Source: Erythrobasidium yunnanense (taxonomy: Eukaryota > Basidiomycota > Cystobasidiomycetes > Erythrobasidiales > Erythrobasidiaceae). From it: DNA of 64,000 nucleotides. Where the stretch lies: the NCBI GenBank assembly GCA_001600175.1, contig BCJC01000009.1, forward strand, positions 620,001-684,000, read 5' to 3'. The position numbers and the translations under genes are program-made. A model generated the notes under the pieces. The model was not told the DNA's origin, did no database searches, and saw only the letters and a list, made by a program, of their open reading frames with translations. How positions within the stretch are numbered: position 1 is the stretch's first letter; the number at the start of each line of letters is the position of its first letter. Below are positions 32,818-43,425 of this stretch, piece by piece.

Positions 32818-34770
32818 CTATCCTATCGTCTCCACAAAGCGTTGCCATCTCAGTACTATTGCCCTGATGTCTCTCTCATAGCTTCCTCTATTCACCAAGA
32901 ACAGCTCTACGTGTATCTTCCCACAATCGGTACATTTCTGGCGCGTTTGTTCAGCCTCGTTCCGTTGGGCAGCTTGCAAAGCAGCTAGACCGGCGAGCTC
33001 AATCAGGCATAACCGCTCCCAGCGATGATGGTTGCGTGTCCCTTGAGGTGCGAAAGAAAGGGCGCCGTGCATGCGTGAAGGACTGCCGTTGATCAGGCTG
33101 CTTGCGGTAGCTTGTGGGTGTAGAGGATGTGAGGGGTGAAGCGGGAAGATGTCCCGAACAATAGGCTGTACTTCAAGTGTCAGATGCACAGTCAGTAGAA
33201 TTTCAGGGGGAAAGCTTACTTGGCGACTTCGACACTGTGACTTCCATTGTGATAGCCTTGCAACCGGCTTCACTGACCTTCCGAGCTTGATGAATGTTGT
33301 TGGACTATGGTTGGTATCTTTGTTTGCCCTGTGAGCAAACAATTCTGGAGATAACAAGGAAGACTCACCTGCTCCTGCCATTTCGTGCACGTATATATAG
33401 CCAGGTCCATCATCGGAGCTGATAGGCTTGCTTATCTCATGCCTTAGCTGCAGCTTGGTCTCTTGTGGTAGAGCGTGAGGTATCCAGTCTGCATCAAGAT
33501 CAGCCTATGATGCCTAGACTCGCCAAGGGCCATTGAGGCAAGACTCACCAGAAAAATCGATAAATAGGCTACCGACGAAAGTACCTTGTTGCTCCAAAGT
33601 CTGTTTGGCATGCTGAAAGCAATATACAGGCAGTTCCTCGTATGCCTCATCCGGATCTTCTGCCTCTCGATTGCCCGAAAGAGCGAATTTCGTCATATAG
33701 GATTCATCCTCCTCGTCTTCGCCCTCATTGTTGTTACTAGCTTGACGAGATCTGCCATTTTTGACGGGTGTCCCGCTGCGCTCCCGCCGTCGGTGCTTGC
33801 TGACACTAAGTCGGCGATCCAGCTGACGCAAAGCTGAGATCGTCAAGAGGGTGGGAGCAGCACGATCACTTGGTTTGGTGGGTGAGCTAGAAGCGCTGAG
33901 AGTCTTCTTGCTCGATGCTACCTTCCCTACTACCCTCGTGCACCTCTTGCCTGCGCCAGTCGTGCCGTGACACTGGTTGGGCCTGGCTTGAGCGCCAGCA
34001 AGCGTTCCAGGAGAGGGTAAAGGAGATTTAGAAGGCGACATAACAGCACTAGAGCGACCAGGCTGGAAGACTGGAACGTTTGGACTGCTATGCGGACGCT
34101 CGGCGCTTACTGAAGGCGCGTAATGCGGTCGAGACGGTGTAGAATATGCATGTAGACGTGAGGGTGATTGTAGGGAGGACGGTGAAGGTCGGAAGGGTGG
34201 TATAGGAGGAGCAGGTCCATATGGGTCTCGGCGATTCGATGAACTTGGCGAAGAATATGTATCGCGTCCTCCAACATAGGCATGATACTGTCTCTCTGGC
34301 GTCACGAAGCCTCCTACGGACGGGATGAATGCATTTGAGCTAGACTGTCTTGAGCGGTGCTGTTCCTGTTGCGGCATTTTTTGCGCGTAGAGAGGCGCTC
34401 TTGGGCCATTTGGCGCGCCTGATAAGCGTTCTGGACTATATCTTGGAGCTTGAGGGAAAGGAATGGGACCCAGCCAGCTTGATCTTGCTTCCGGCGTTTG
34501 CAGCTCACGCCCAGCGTCTATCTGCAAGCTTAACCGAGCATGACGTGTAAGATCATAGTCTGTATCATTGTCGTATGTCCCGCTTCGCTTTGGTGGACTC
34601 GAAGTACGTCGAGCTCGCCAGCCGCTTCCAGAATCAGGTCGCTCTTTCTTCTCGTCGGAGGGTGGAGGCAGCGCAGGAGGAGGTGTTGGTCGTCCTAGTT
34701 CGTTGAATATTGCATCCCTCCAGCGAGCTTTCATGGGCTTTTCGTTGGGCAAGTATCGATACGACGGCAA
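32818..34770 (-). CDS. MUG113-like protein with T5orf172 (GIY-YIG-related) domain
   Basis: Spliced minus-strand gene. About 270 residues at the N-terminus are disordered and Ser/Pro-rich (PTPPPALPPPSDEKK, PPIPPFRPSPSS). A Cys-containing fungal module follows (NQCHGTTGAGKRCTRVV and, later, ELPVYCFQHAKQTLEQQGTF). Then the T5orf172/DUF1766 domain: GPGYIYVHEM, TFIKLGRSVKPVARLSQWKSQC, and CTDCGKIHVELFLV at the end. The GYIYV and IKLGRS strands correspond to the GIY and YIG-type strands of the GIY-YIG nuclease fold. Fission yeast Mug113 is meiotically induced. No nuclease activity is proven for this fungal group. The C-terminus carries a CxxC pair typical of the family. Confidence 0.82.
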
Positions 34771-35219
34771 GAGACGAAGAAGTCGAAAGCCCAGAAAGAT
34801 TGCTGAAAAAGCTAGGTCAGTCGTTACGCAGTAGGCAAAGCACTTATACCCTCAGGCGGCTATGCCGCTAGACTGTCTATACGAAACACAGCAAGGCGAC
34901 GCAATCACGTGACACAAACACAGTGACGCGCTAATATCTTTGACCCCAAGTGTATTTGCAGGAAGAAGGAAGCGACGTAACGATTACTACGCTGTCTGTC
35001 TGATCTCTTTAAGATGGCACAACAATCCTTAGCGTATTTCTTGTTAGAGATCGACACGCGGTATACCGTAGCATGAACTATTACGTTACAGTACTGCCTG
35101 AAAGCCCGGATTGCAAGTGTCCATGTGTTGTTTTGAACTAGTGTACTTGTTGTAATGGAACCCAAGGAACGAAAGAGTGCGAGGAAGAACGAAGAACAAA
35201 TGGAGGAGAGGTTGTGCGA

Positions 35220-36477
35220 TCAGAGGAGCGAGAGTAGTGCGCAGAGAAGGGTGGAAGCGAGGATTATACTAAACTGTATTTGCTGTGACGAAGCAGACCC
35301 GGTAGTCGTCGTAGCTGCCACCATGGGCGCGAAAGATGGTCCGCACGTCACTGCCAATGCATTACGAGCGGGAGAGTAAGTCTGAGATAAGCGCATGGTC
35401 GAGTTTGACGCGAAGTCACTGCAATTGCTAGAACCGTAAGCATTTGTGATTTTGTGGGATTACCAGGAGCAGAACGAACCTGTATGCGCTCATCACGCTT
35501 TTTGAGCAGGTGTTACAGCTCGGCCGTGTACCCGATGGCAGACCTGTCCCACCAGCGATGTAGTATAGATACAAATCGCTGCGGTCCAAGAGTCAGCTCA
35601 AGCGGCATCACGGCAAACAAAGTTTGACTTACCCCGCCGTGGTAGCGTTCGCAGCTTCTGCGAAGCAATATTGCTTCGATGCCGGATCTTTGAGGCAGCC
35701 GACTTTGTACATCGCCCGGAAGTTTTGGAAGCCGTTCAGAGCGGAGACAGCTAGTGCGTTGCCTTCGTTCAGATCACGGCCGCCTAGATATGCACACTCA
35801 GTCAAGTTCAATACTCATTGATGAGCAAAGAGGCGGCTTACAAGCATCATTCTTGACTATACTGCTGGCCAGCTGGTCCATTTTCGTCCCGCATGCACCT
35901 TCATCGACCGCGCACATCTGATCCAAGACGGCAGGCAAGACAGTGACGTTCCTCATCGTCTGAAAGAAGGAAGTGGAGGTTTCGAGCTGGCCGAAGCATC
36001 CGTAACGCATGTCAGCCAAATGTTTGTCGTTATTCCTGAAAATGGATTCGGCTTACGAATAAAGAGAGTGGGTAGCATGAAGAGAATAATTCATCTTCGA
36101 GAAAGCTGGAGAAGAAGTCGGGACAAGTCGTAGAGGTGAAGTTTACGCCGAGAATAGCGCTGTGACAGATCGACATGTTTCAGCTTGCAACGTTTTACAA
36201 GGTATATAGCAGCAGCTTACTCGAATGCTTTTGGCATGCTATAGCCTGGAGGCAAGCTTGATGATCCAGTGACTGTACTACTGCTGCCCGAAGAAAGTGA
36301 GGACGAGGATGTCGCTGCTGACGTCGAAACAGCATCTTGGCCAGGCGGAGGTGCTTGTCGTGCTACTAGATGCTCGTAATGATGGTCTAGCAATCTAGCA
36401 GGTCCTTCAGGGCATGCGCTAGCTGAGACTGCCGCCGCTAGAAGAGCGACGAAACTGCAAAGTGCGCACGAACGCAT
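35220..36477 (-). CDS. Secreted, probably GPI-anchored protein (DUF7729-like)
   Basis: Six exons on the minus strand (36477-36221, 36159-36057, 35986-35842, 35783-35633, 35578-35480, 35418-35220) give 317 residues in frame. A signal peptide (MRSCALCSFVALLAAAVSASA) and a Ser/Thr-rich stalk lead into a Cys-rich extracellular domain: FTSTTCPDFFSSFLED, CYPLSLFLETSTSFFQTMRN, CAVDEGACGTKMDQLASSI, VGCLKDPASKQYCFAEAAN, GTRPSCNTCSKSVMSAYSDFA, LAVTCGPSFAP. It ends with a hydrophobic segment (IQFSIILASTLLCALLSLL) suitable for GPI attachment. The paired cysteines and order match a fungal secreted family I know as DUF7729; function unknown. The gene covers plus-strand frames that look tempting but are shadows. 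Confidence 0.75.
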
Positions 36478-37275
36478 GACGATGATATTGGGCTGAGTAG
36501 GGACAGTAAAGGAGCGTGGATGTGTTGAAATGAGTGTGGGTGGTTGGCTGTCGGACTGCTGCTGTGTTCCGAGGATTCAAGACGAGCGAGCCCGAAAAGG
36601 TTCTGCAGCCGTTACGAGCGATGCGGGAGAGGTCTGTGCGCTCAGCCCAACGGTCTTTTGCCAGAGATTCGTGTCTTGTGCTTCTTCCAAATCATCAAAA
36701 GCTTTCGTACTTCATGCTGAGATGAGAAGACTCCAAAACAGCGTGCCTTGAGAAAGCAATTCAGGAACACAACAAACAAGATCGTCCAATGCACTTCCCC
36801 GAGCAAACCGTATCCGGCGAAGTCCATGCTCCTTTGCACTCTCCTCCTGCATCAGAAACCTACCGTATCGGAAACGCGCCTACCTCACCCAAGCTGGAGA
36901 TGCGTGATCCCAATTTACGCGTTCCCCAGGAGCAAGTGCTGAAAAGTCACAACATGTGGATCTGATGACATTCTAACAATGACTCAGACATGCTCATGCT
37001 TCTCAGACTCTGTAACGTGAACATGGCGATAGACGCCGTATCAGCGAGTATGTCTATGCGGTTGCTGGTCGCTGGTTGACTCATCTTGAGACGAAGAGAT
37101 CCGCACGAAGCCATGCAGGTATACGATGCTTCGAGCTGTCCACGACGCCTTACAAAGAGACGTAGCCGCACCTCTGAATTGCGACACTGTCAATCAGGAG
37201 GCTGGCTCTTTGTCTTGTGTCGAATCAACTCCTTAAGCTTACATCACCACCTACTACTTCAAAAGCTCTGTGAAC
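36478..37275. other. Intergenic region without recognisable gene
   Basis: About 800 bases between a minus-strand and a plus-strand gene start. Several short frames occur on both strands; none shows a family motif, a signal peptide or a sensible splice partner. I see no repeat, tRNA box or transposon end. It presumably holds two promoters. Confidence 0.4.
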
Positions 37276-38073
37276 ATGTTGGGCTACATATCTGACTGGT
37301 ATCGATCCTTCTCTGGTCAGGCTACAGAGCCTGGAGCACCTGCTTCTCCGCTTCCCACCCCAGCTACCAAGCGTCCGGCGGTACGAAAGCGCAAGAGCCT
37401 AGCAAGAGCAACGTCGTCCTCGCTAGCAGCTTTGGCAGAACAGGCTGTGACAGCCAACGCAACGCCTGACGAACAATTATCGACACCTCAGCTTGAAGTA
37501 GCGAGCCAAGCGATCCAGCAGGAATTCGTCCAACGGAGGCAAGCTAAGGTGCCTGCGAAAGACGATGGCTTCTGGGGTATGGAATGTGATCCAGTCCTCT
37601 AGTAACAATATATACTGAAATCTCCACTTGTATCTTTGTTATCAGGGGATCCTAAAATCTACGAACTGAACGCAAGTGAGAGCTGCAGGCTATTATACTA
37701 TCGTTCCATGCTTCCTCTGACTATATCCACCTCATTACGACAGTCTGGCGTACTATACTCGAAAGGGAAGAGCACGCTAAAGTGCTAAGGGCCGGTAAGC
37801 CATAGCTGCCGCTGCCGAGCTATGCTCTGACACCTTATAATATTCCGCATATCTTGAACAGAGGAGGAGCAAGCTTATGCCGCCTTATCAGAGGCCAAGC
37901 GAGTTGCAGCGATAGTGCAGACACGTGTACCCGAAGCACAAGCTTACACAACGAAGCTGCGATTGCGGGTCCAGGAGAACCTGCAAAGAACGCGAGAGAG
38001 GATAGAGAAAGACCTTAACCCAGAAATAGAGCGTCCAATCAAGCGTGTCAGATTCTCGGATGCCTCGGCATAA
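37276..38073 (+). CDS. Hypothetical nuclear-type protein with C-terminal RVxF motif
   Basis: Four exons joined in phase: the first (37276-37576) ends at DDGFWG, short middle exons encode DPKIYELNA and IWRTILEREEHAKVLRA, and the last ends at 38073. The product begins MLGYISDWYRSF, has a basic KRPAVRKRKSLARA stretch that looks like a nuclear localisation signal, a helical Gln/Ala-rich region, a Trp-containing block (DDGFWG), and a long charged helix (LRLRVQENLQRTRERIEKDL). It ends PIKRVRFSDASA, where RVRF fits the protein phosphatase 1 docking motif. No family recognised. Confidence 0.55.
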
Positions 38074-38504
38074 GATACACAGGTGGGAGACTTAGACTCT
38101 TCTCGCTAAAGCTAGTAAGGGTCACTACAGCCGAAATTCTGGAATTCTACAGACGTACTGAGGCGATACCGTTGGCTATTGCCCTTCCTTCTTGGGTTCC
38201 GCTGCAACCTAATGCAAATCCGAAGGGATGATTGCCTGTCTCGCCCAAGCCGATCGCAGCTTCAACACCTCCATGTTTCACAACAAGATTTCGGCTATCC
38301 TACGCAAGATGACCTTTGGAATCCGGAAACCTTGCGTTCGTAATGCAAAGGTTCATGGTCCCCTTTCTTGTCTTGAAACATAATCCTGCTACCAGCAGCT
38401 TCTAAAGATCGTATCGTTAACTGTGGAACCTGCACAAGACAAACATCGCCTTTGCAACAAGACCCGCAGGACGGCTCTCTCAGCAATCACCTACATCAAT
38501 AACC
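38074..38504. other. Tandem intergenic region
   Basis: About 430 bases between two plus-strand genes. Only a 63-codon minus-strand frame crosses it, without support. Confidence 0.4.
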
Positions 38505-39610
38505 ATGGCTACCACGCTACTCAGGTCGGCCAACCTTGACGAGCCACTCCGTCAAAGGAGACGCAATCCTATCTCATATCTGAGGAAGTCACAGCACACA
38601 CCCTCAAGTGGACGTCTCCCGGCTCTAGGCCTGATCCCACTGCCTAAAGGCACGCTTCTTCCAGTGCGCATGCAGCCGGCGCCTCTACGGCCTCGATGGC
38701 ATCAGAAGATGGGTAGCAGACAGGCTGGCATGCAGACACCCCGTGCCACCAGCTCGCAAGACAGCATCTCAATAACGGATTCCCAACTCAGCATGATGTT
38801 TAATGAATCATTGACAAGCTCCCAGGTCAACGACATCTTAGGAATCCTACCAGTCGAGCCGATGGGTTCCGCATCAAATGCAAGACAAGGATCTGTTGTA
38901 CCCTTCCCATCCTCTAAGCCGCAATCGGTCGCTCTTTCCTACCCCTCGAAGGTCTCTGCTAATAAGGGAAGAGCCTTACTTCCCGGAGAGTACGCTAGTT
39001 GCAAACTCTCACCATGCGCAAAAGCTCACATGCATTGTCTGCAGAGTACCCGCCAGGCATAAGACGGATGCCGAGATAATCCAATGGCGACTTAAGAGAA
39101 GCATGAAGATCCGCATCACAGCCAATGCCAAAGCAATGGAGTCTCTTAATGAATACGCAGGCTACAGATGTGTCGCTTTGCGGCTGAAGCAGAAACCTGC
39201 GAATTCTGAGAAACGGACATGGCACGAAATTCTGGACGCTCCCATATTGTCCTTCGAAACCACCAGTGGATCCAAGGCCGACAGGGCTGCACGCACGCTT
39301 CAGACGCAGGTCTTACAGTGCATGAAAGGGAGGCATCTACCTGACGAACCAGACTACGGCCAATTCGATATTTGCTTTCACCGTATTCTCGACATCGATG
39401 GTACAATACGTAGACGAAGGTGGTCAACCTCTGTCCCATGAGGAATCCCGGCCTATCGATGGGCTAGCCCTGCTGGAGGTACGCAGGTATGCTCCTCGTC
39501 GACCAAGCGGCTCTACAGCTTCGCGGAAGCTATCTGGTATACCGGAGTCTGTAAAGAGCACTACACAGTCCAGACGGGCGTCTCTGAGCGCTACACACTT
39601 CCAGAGATAG
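38505..39610 (+). CDS. Hypothetical protein, gene model uncertain
   Basis: Starts MATTLLRSANLDEPLRQRRR and is basic and Ser/Pro-rich for about 160 residues. An intron with gtacgc donor and ctgcag acceptor (about 38988-39040) restores the frame that reads EVPARHKTDAEIIQWRLKRS, then MESLNEYAGYRCVALRLKQK, RTWHEILDAPILSFETTSGS and FDICFHRILDIDG, which has the look of a folded domain. A third frame (VQYVDEGGQPLSHEE) follows after about 39398, but I could not find a clear intron joining it, so the C-terminus is unresolved. No family recognised. Confidence 0.45.
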
Positions 39611-39870
39611 CCGGTCTCCTCGTGAGTGCGAATCTGCTCTTCCGCAGCCCGGCGAGTAGCGGAATGCTGTCGTTGTGACACTGTGTACGAGCTTCATAAA
39701 TGTAGTAGTACACAGACTCTTGTCCAGAATCAGCATAAAGCTCCAAGGCTCCGATCAGTCACGTCACACTTTGTCAAGCTTGCGTTGCGACTTTCAGGCA
39801 GAAGTTGCTTCTTTCTTTCCTTCTTACCAGATTGCTTTGAAATATAAGCAACTGAAACCTATACATCAAG

Positions 39871-42529
39871 ATGGCCCCAAATGAACGTACCCCGCTATTA
39901 GCAAACGCGCAAGCTGTCGCGCAGCAAGCTACGCCAGACCTGCTGCATATCGCCAAAGTCGTAGGCGCAATCCAGGCTGGCAAACTACCTTCGCAAGCAC
40001 AAGTAGACAAGGCTCTCGATGCTCTGACCGGCAAGAACAGCTTCTTGTCGCCGGACAGACGAAGAGGCGAGGGCAAGCTCAGCGACAATGGACGTGTCAT
40101 CCTAGAAGATGTAAAGAAAGTACTGCAGAAGCTGAAAGTCTGGCTCGATGCAAAGAACAAGGGAGACGTGCTTCAAGAGATCTTCTACCACTCTCAGCGA
40201 GCCTCTTTGGACGGTGACGCCAACGTCGATATCGGTGAGTAGCCGGGCGCATAAAGGCAGTCTCCTGCGCAAAATTGACCGAGAGTATTGCTTACTAGAC
40301 GTGAAAGCACCTGCTTCCACCTCCGAGGTCAAGAAAGACGCCAACGACCTCGCAGACACTTTCCGAACTTTGGGCAAGCTTGTACTCAATCAAGCCAAGA
40401 TCCTCAAGGGAGAGGCACAAGAGAATGGACTCAACCTCAGCGGTGATCTCATCTTGATTGCTCGCGACATTCTGGCCGATGCTGCAGAGGAGCTTTCTGA
40501 TTTATCTGGCAAAGCTGCCGAGGAGATTCGCCCTAAGGAGGGTGAGAGTGGTCAAGTACCATCGAAGGAAGAGCTCAAGAAGAAGGGCAAGCAGGCTCAG
40601 AACAAGGTCGAGCAGAAGGCATCAGAGGCAAAGGACAGGCTCAGCAAAGAGAGCAGTCCAGCTGCTGACAAGGCCGCCGACGCTAAGGACAGAGCTGTTG
40701 ACAGACTCATTCAGGTACGCATGCCTTATTGAGTACGTCAACCTGTCTCTGAATTCTCCATACAGGTCGCAAACCATATCCAAAAGGATGACGCCTACAA
40801 GAAGGCCGCCCAACAGCTTTTTGGTCTAGCCAAGAAGTACTACAAGCGCACTGGTGAAGCTATCGAGGCTACTGCTCAGTCTGCCAACGTCGACGGTGAC
40901 GTCTATGGCAATGAGCACACCAAGCAAGCAGGCACCGCTTTCCAGAAGCTGCTCGAGAACCTTGCAGATGGAAGATCAGTTGATCCTATTCTTGAGAAGG
41001 GTCAGACTGTCTTCAAGGATATCAAGGAGGATGCGCAGCTGTCCAAGCTTGCTGATGATGTAGAGAAGTTCTTATCTACTCTTCTCGAGGATCCTGACTA
41101 CGCTACAAGCAAGGCTCCCAAGCGAGATGCTGGCAAGCTCTACGACCGAGCACAAGATCTGCTCAAGCAGAATGCAGACTGGAAGAAGGATGCAAACTCG
41201 CTTCTGGAAGAGCTCGAAGGTTTCGGAAAGGCTGTAGCAGACGACAAGCAGTCGAAGGATGTCGCAGATGCTGTACAGAAGCTCGGAGAGGACACCGCGA
41301 AGACCGCCAAAGTCGGTGCCTCAATGCTCAAGTCGCAAGCTGGTGCAATCTACCGAGATGCGATCAACGTACTGTTCCCTCGTGTTCTTGCTCTCCTCAA
41401 GGAGGTTCCTATTCCCAGGTAAGTCTGTTCGACCCAATCCTTGATAACTTTGCTTAAATGATGCATCACAGAACCGAATACAAGTCGAAAGACCTCGAGT
41501 TCGTCATCGACAACTTCACTATCACATCCGCTTCCTTCGTTCCAGATAACCTTATCATCACCAACCACTCCGAGTTCGCTGCCAAGCGCGTCGGCAAAGT
41601 TGACGCCAACGCCAACATCGAGAGCTCTACTCGAGTCCGCTTCGATGGCCTTCGCTTCCAAGCCAAGGATGTCTCATTCTACGTCAGACGCCCAGGCGCA
41701 CTCTTGCTGTCTGAAGAGCGTGGTCTGCTTGACCTTACCCTCTCCGGCAAAGGTCTCTCTGGTGACCTAACCCTCGCTCTGGCCGACGAAGGAGATGACG
41801 AGACATACTTCCGAGTTACCGACTCGAGTGTCACACTAAGCAATCTCTCCCTGAGGATCCACGACAACTACCACTACATCTTGTCCACCTTATTCTCCCC
41901 TCTTCTGAATGCGGCTGTAAAGCTCAGTCTGCAGCACGCATTGTCTGCTCAGATCTCCGATACAGCCGAGCAGCTTGACTGGTAAGCCTTTACTTCGTCC
42001 ACACCTATGGCATAGATGGCTGATGTTCCTTTCCAGGCGAGCATTCGACGTCAACAGAAGAGCCCAGAGATACCAGACTAGAGGATATACTGCTCCTCAA
42101 GCATATGCCAAAGCTCTTTCCGAACCCCCTCCATCGCAGCCATCTGGACCTAGCCCACTTGCTGGTCTGCATTCGACCAGCAAAGGCTTCATCCGTGATG
42201 AACATGGTCCTCACGGCGGCCAGATCGCCTTCGGGGGCGAACAGCTGCTTCCTGGCAAGTCTGGTCCAAAGAGCAGTCTCGAGCAAAGCAAGAAGAATGT
42301 CAAGCAGATCGCCAACCAGACTGCAAAGGACTTTGATCTAGACGGAAAGGCTAAGAAGGCCAAAGCAAATGCTCCTTCGCAACAAGATGCAGCATCAGCC
42401 AAGCGACAGGCCGATCAGCTCAGAGGCATCGTTCAGGAGGAATTCTCCGATGCACAGCGAACAGCAGATGCACAGAGAGACGCCGAGGCCGGTGAAGACA
42501 CTTGGAGAAGCGATGTCTTCGATCTCTAA
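39871..42529 (+). CDS. HAM1-like protein (HAM1 N- and C-terminal domains)
   Basis: Five exons (39871-40234, 40299-40714, 40766-41418, 41472-41981, 42037-42529) sum to 811 residues in frame. The start MAPNERTPLLANAQAVAQQ has the dileucine-type TPLL typical of this group. The N-terminal two thirds is helical (GKLPSQAQVDKALDAL, VANHIQKDDAYKKAAQQLF, LADDVEKFLSTLLEDPDYA), as in the HAM1 N-terminal domain. From LLKEVPIPRTEYKSKDLEFVIDNF onward it is beta-rich (LIITNHSEFAAKRVGKVDANANIES, DVSFYVRRP), the HAM1 C-terminal domain, whose strands resemble TULIP lipid-binding folds. The family was named from a Cryptococcus hyphal-fusion/mating locus; biochemical role not settled. Codon use is strongly biased, suggesting high expression. 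Confidence 0.85.
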
Positions 42530-42864
42530 GTGAGGCAGTCGGTACGAGACCGGCTTATCCGCCCAGCAAGCGAGATGAAAGGCTCGACCATACTATACTG
42601 GAACATGTAATGACAGTATGGAACGAAAGAATACTCTCTATATGTACAACTAGATTGATGGACTTTTACGAAACAATAAGCACGTTATGGCTTACTTCCC
42701 TACCTTTGACCACTTTTGGCGGTGCTGACGGACTCGCTGCAGACTATCAGCTCCTCACAGCTCTCTTCCGTTGCTAAACTCGTTAAGTCTGACTGGTCGA
42801 TCTGTCTGTGACAGCCGCCGCCTTCTACTTTCACGACTTCCGTTCTGCACCTTCACGCATCATC
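42530..42864. other. Short tandem intergenic region
   Basis: About 335 bases between the HAM1-like gene and the next plus-strand gene. It contains CT-rich sequence immediately upstream of the next ATG (ctttcacgacttccg). Nothing else seen. Confidence 0.4.
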
Positions 42865-43215
42865 ATGTCACTCCTTCAAGAAGCTGTCGCTCGTCTCGCT
42901 CCTGCTGTGCAGGCTGTCATCTCGAAGTACTCGAAAGGCCCGTACTCTCGATCCAAGATCTTTCTGGGTCTATACTTGCTCGTCCTATATCGCGCCTCTG
43001 CCTTCTGGACAACCTGGTATCCTGAACCAACCCTCAACAAAGTACCACCGCGAGACCAAGTGCAGCTTGGCAAAGTCGTCAGATTCGCAAACACCCTGGC
43101 TCTCATTGAGCACTCGAAGGCTAGATCTCGAAGTCACTCTGCTTCATCCGTAGAGCACAGCTCGCAGGGCAGAGCCAGCGATCTGACCAGCCGTGATCGT
43201 TCCGCAACTATTTAG
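42865..43215 (+). CDS. Hypothetical 116-residue protein with one hydrophobic segment
   Basis: A single open frame beginning MSLLQEAVARLAPAVQ. Residues 30-50 form a hydrophobic stretch (SKIFLGLYLLVLYRASAF) flanked by basic residues, compatible with one membrane segment. A helix follows (RDQVQLGKVVRFANTLALIEHSK), then a Ser/Arg-rich disordered end. An in-frame ATG 19 codons upstream exists. The CT-rich leader supports this start. Family unknown; size and layout would suit a small organelle-membrane protein, which is inference. Confidence 0.5.
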   Translation: MSLLQEAVARLAPAVQAVISKYSKGPYSRSKIFLGLYLLVLYRASAFWTTWYPEPTLNKVPPRDQVQLGKVVRFANTLALIEHSKARSRSHSASSVEHSSQGRASDLTSRDRSATI

Positions 43216-43425
43216 AGCGTAGTGCAATGGCGACTGAGTTTGTACTTTGTTACTACATACTTCCACCACCTCTACCCATACGAATGACATGCCCCTTTAT
43301 GCTACAATACTACCAATGCACTGCCACAAAAGACTACACTGCGACTAATCTGCTTGGTTGTGCGCCTATTCCCGCCTCGGACTTTGGTTTTGCGTTGTAT
43401 GCGTCATCTACGCTTCGTTGAATGA

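Noticed and set aside
35155-35563. Plus-strand micro-protein with an ideal gccaccATGG start at about 35322 and a spliced second exon (RTNLYALITLFEQV)
   Set aside because: The minus strand encodes the C-terminal exons of the secreted DUF7729-like protein here, with conserved cysteines (RPSCNTCSKS, LAVTCGPSF) and correct splice phase, so the plus-strand frame is a shadow.
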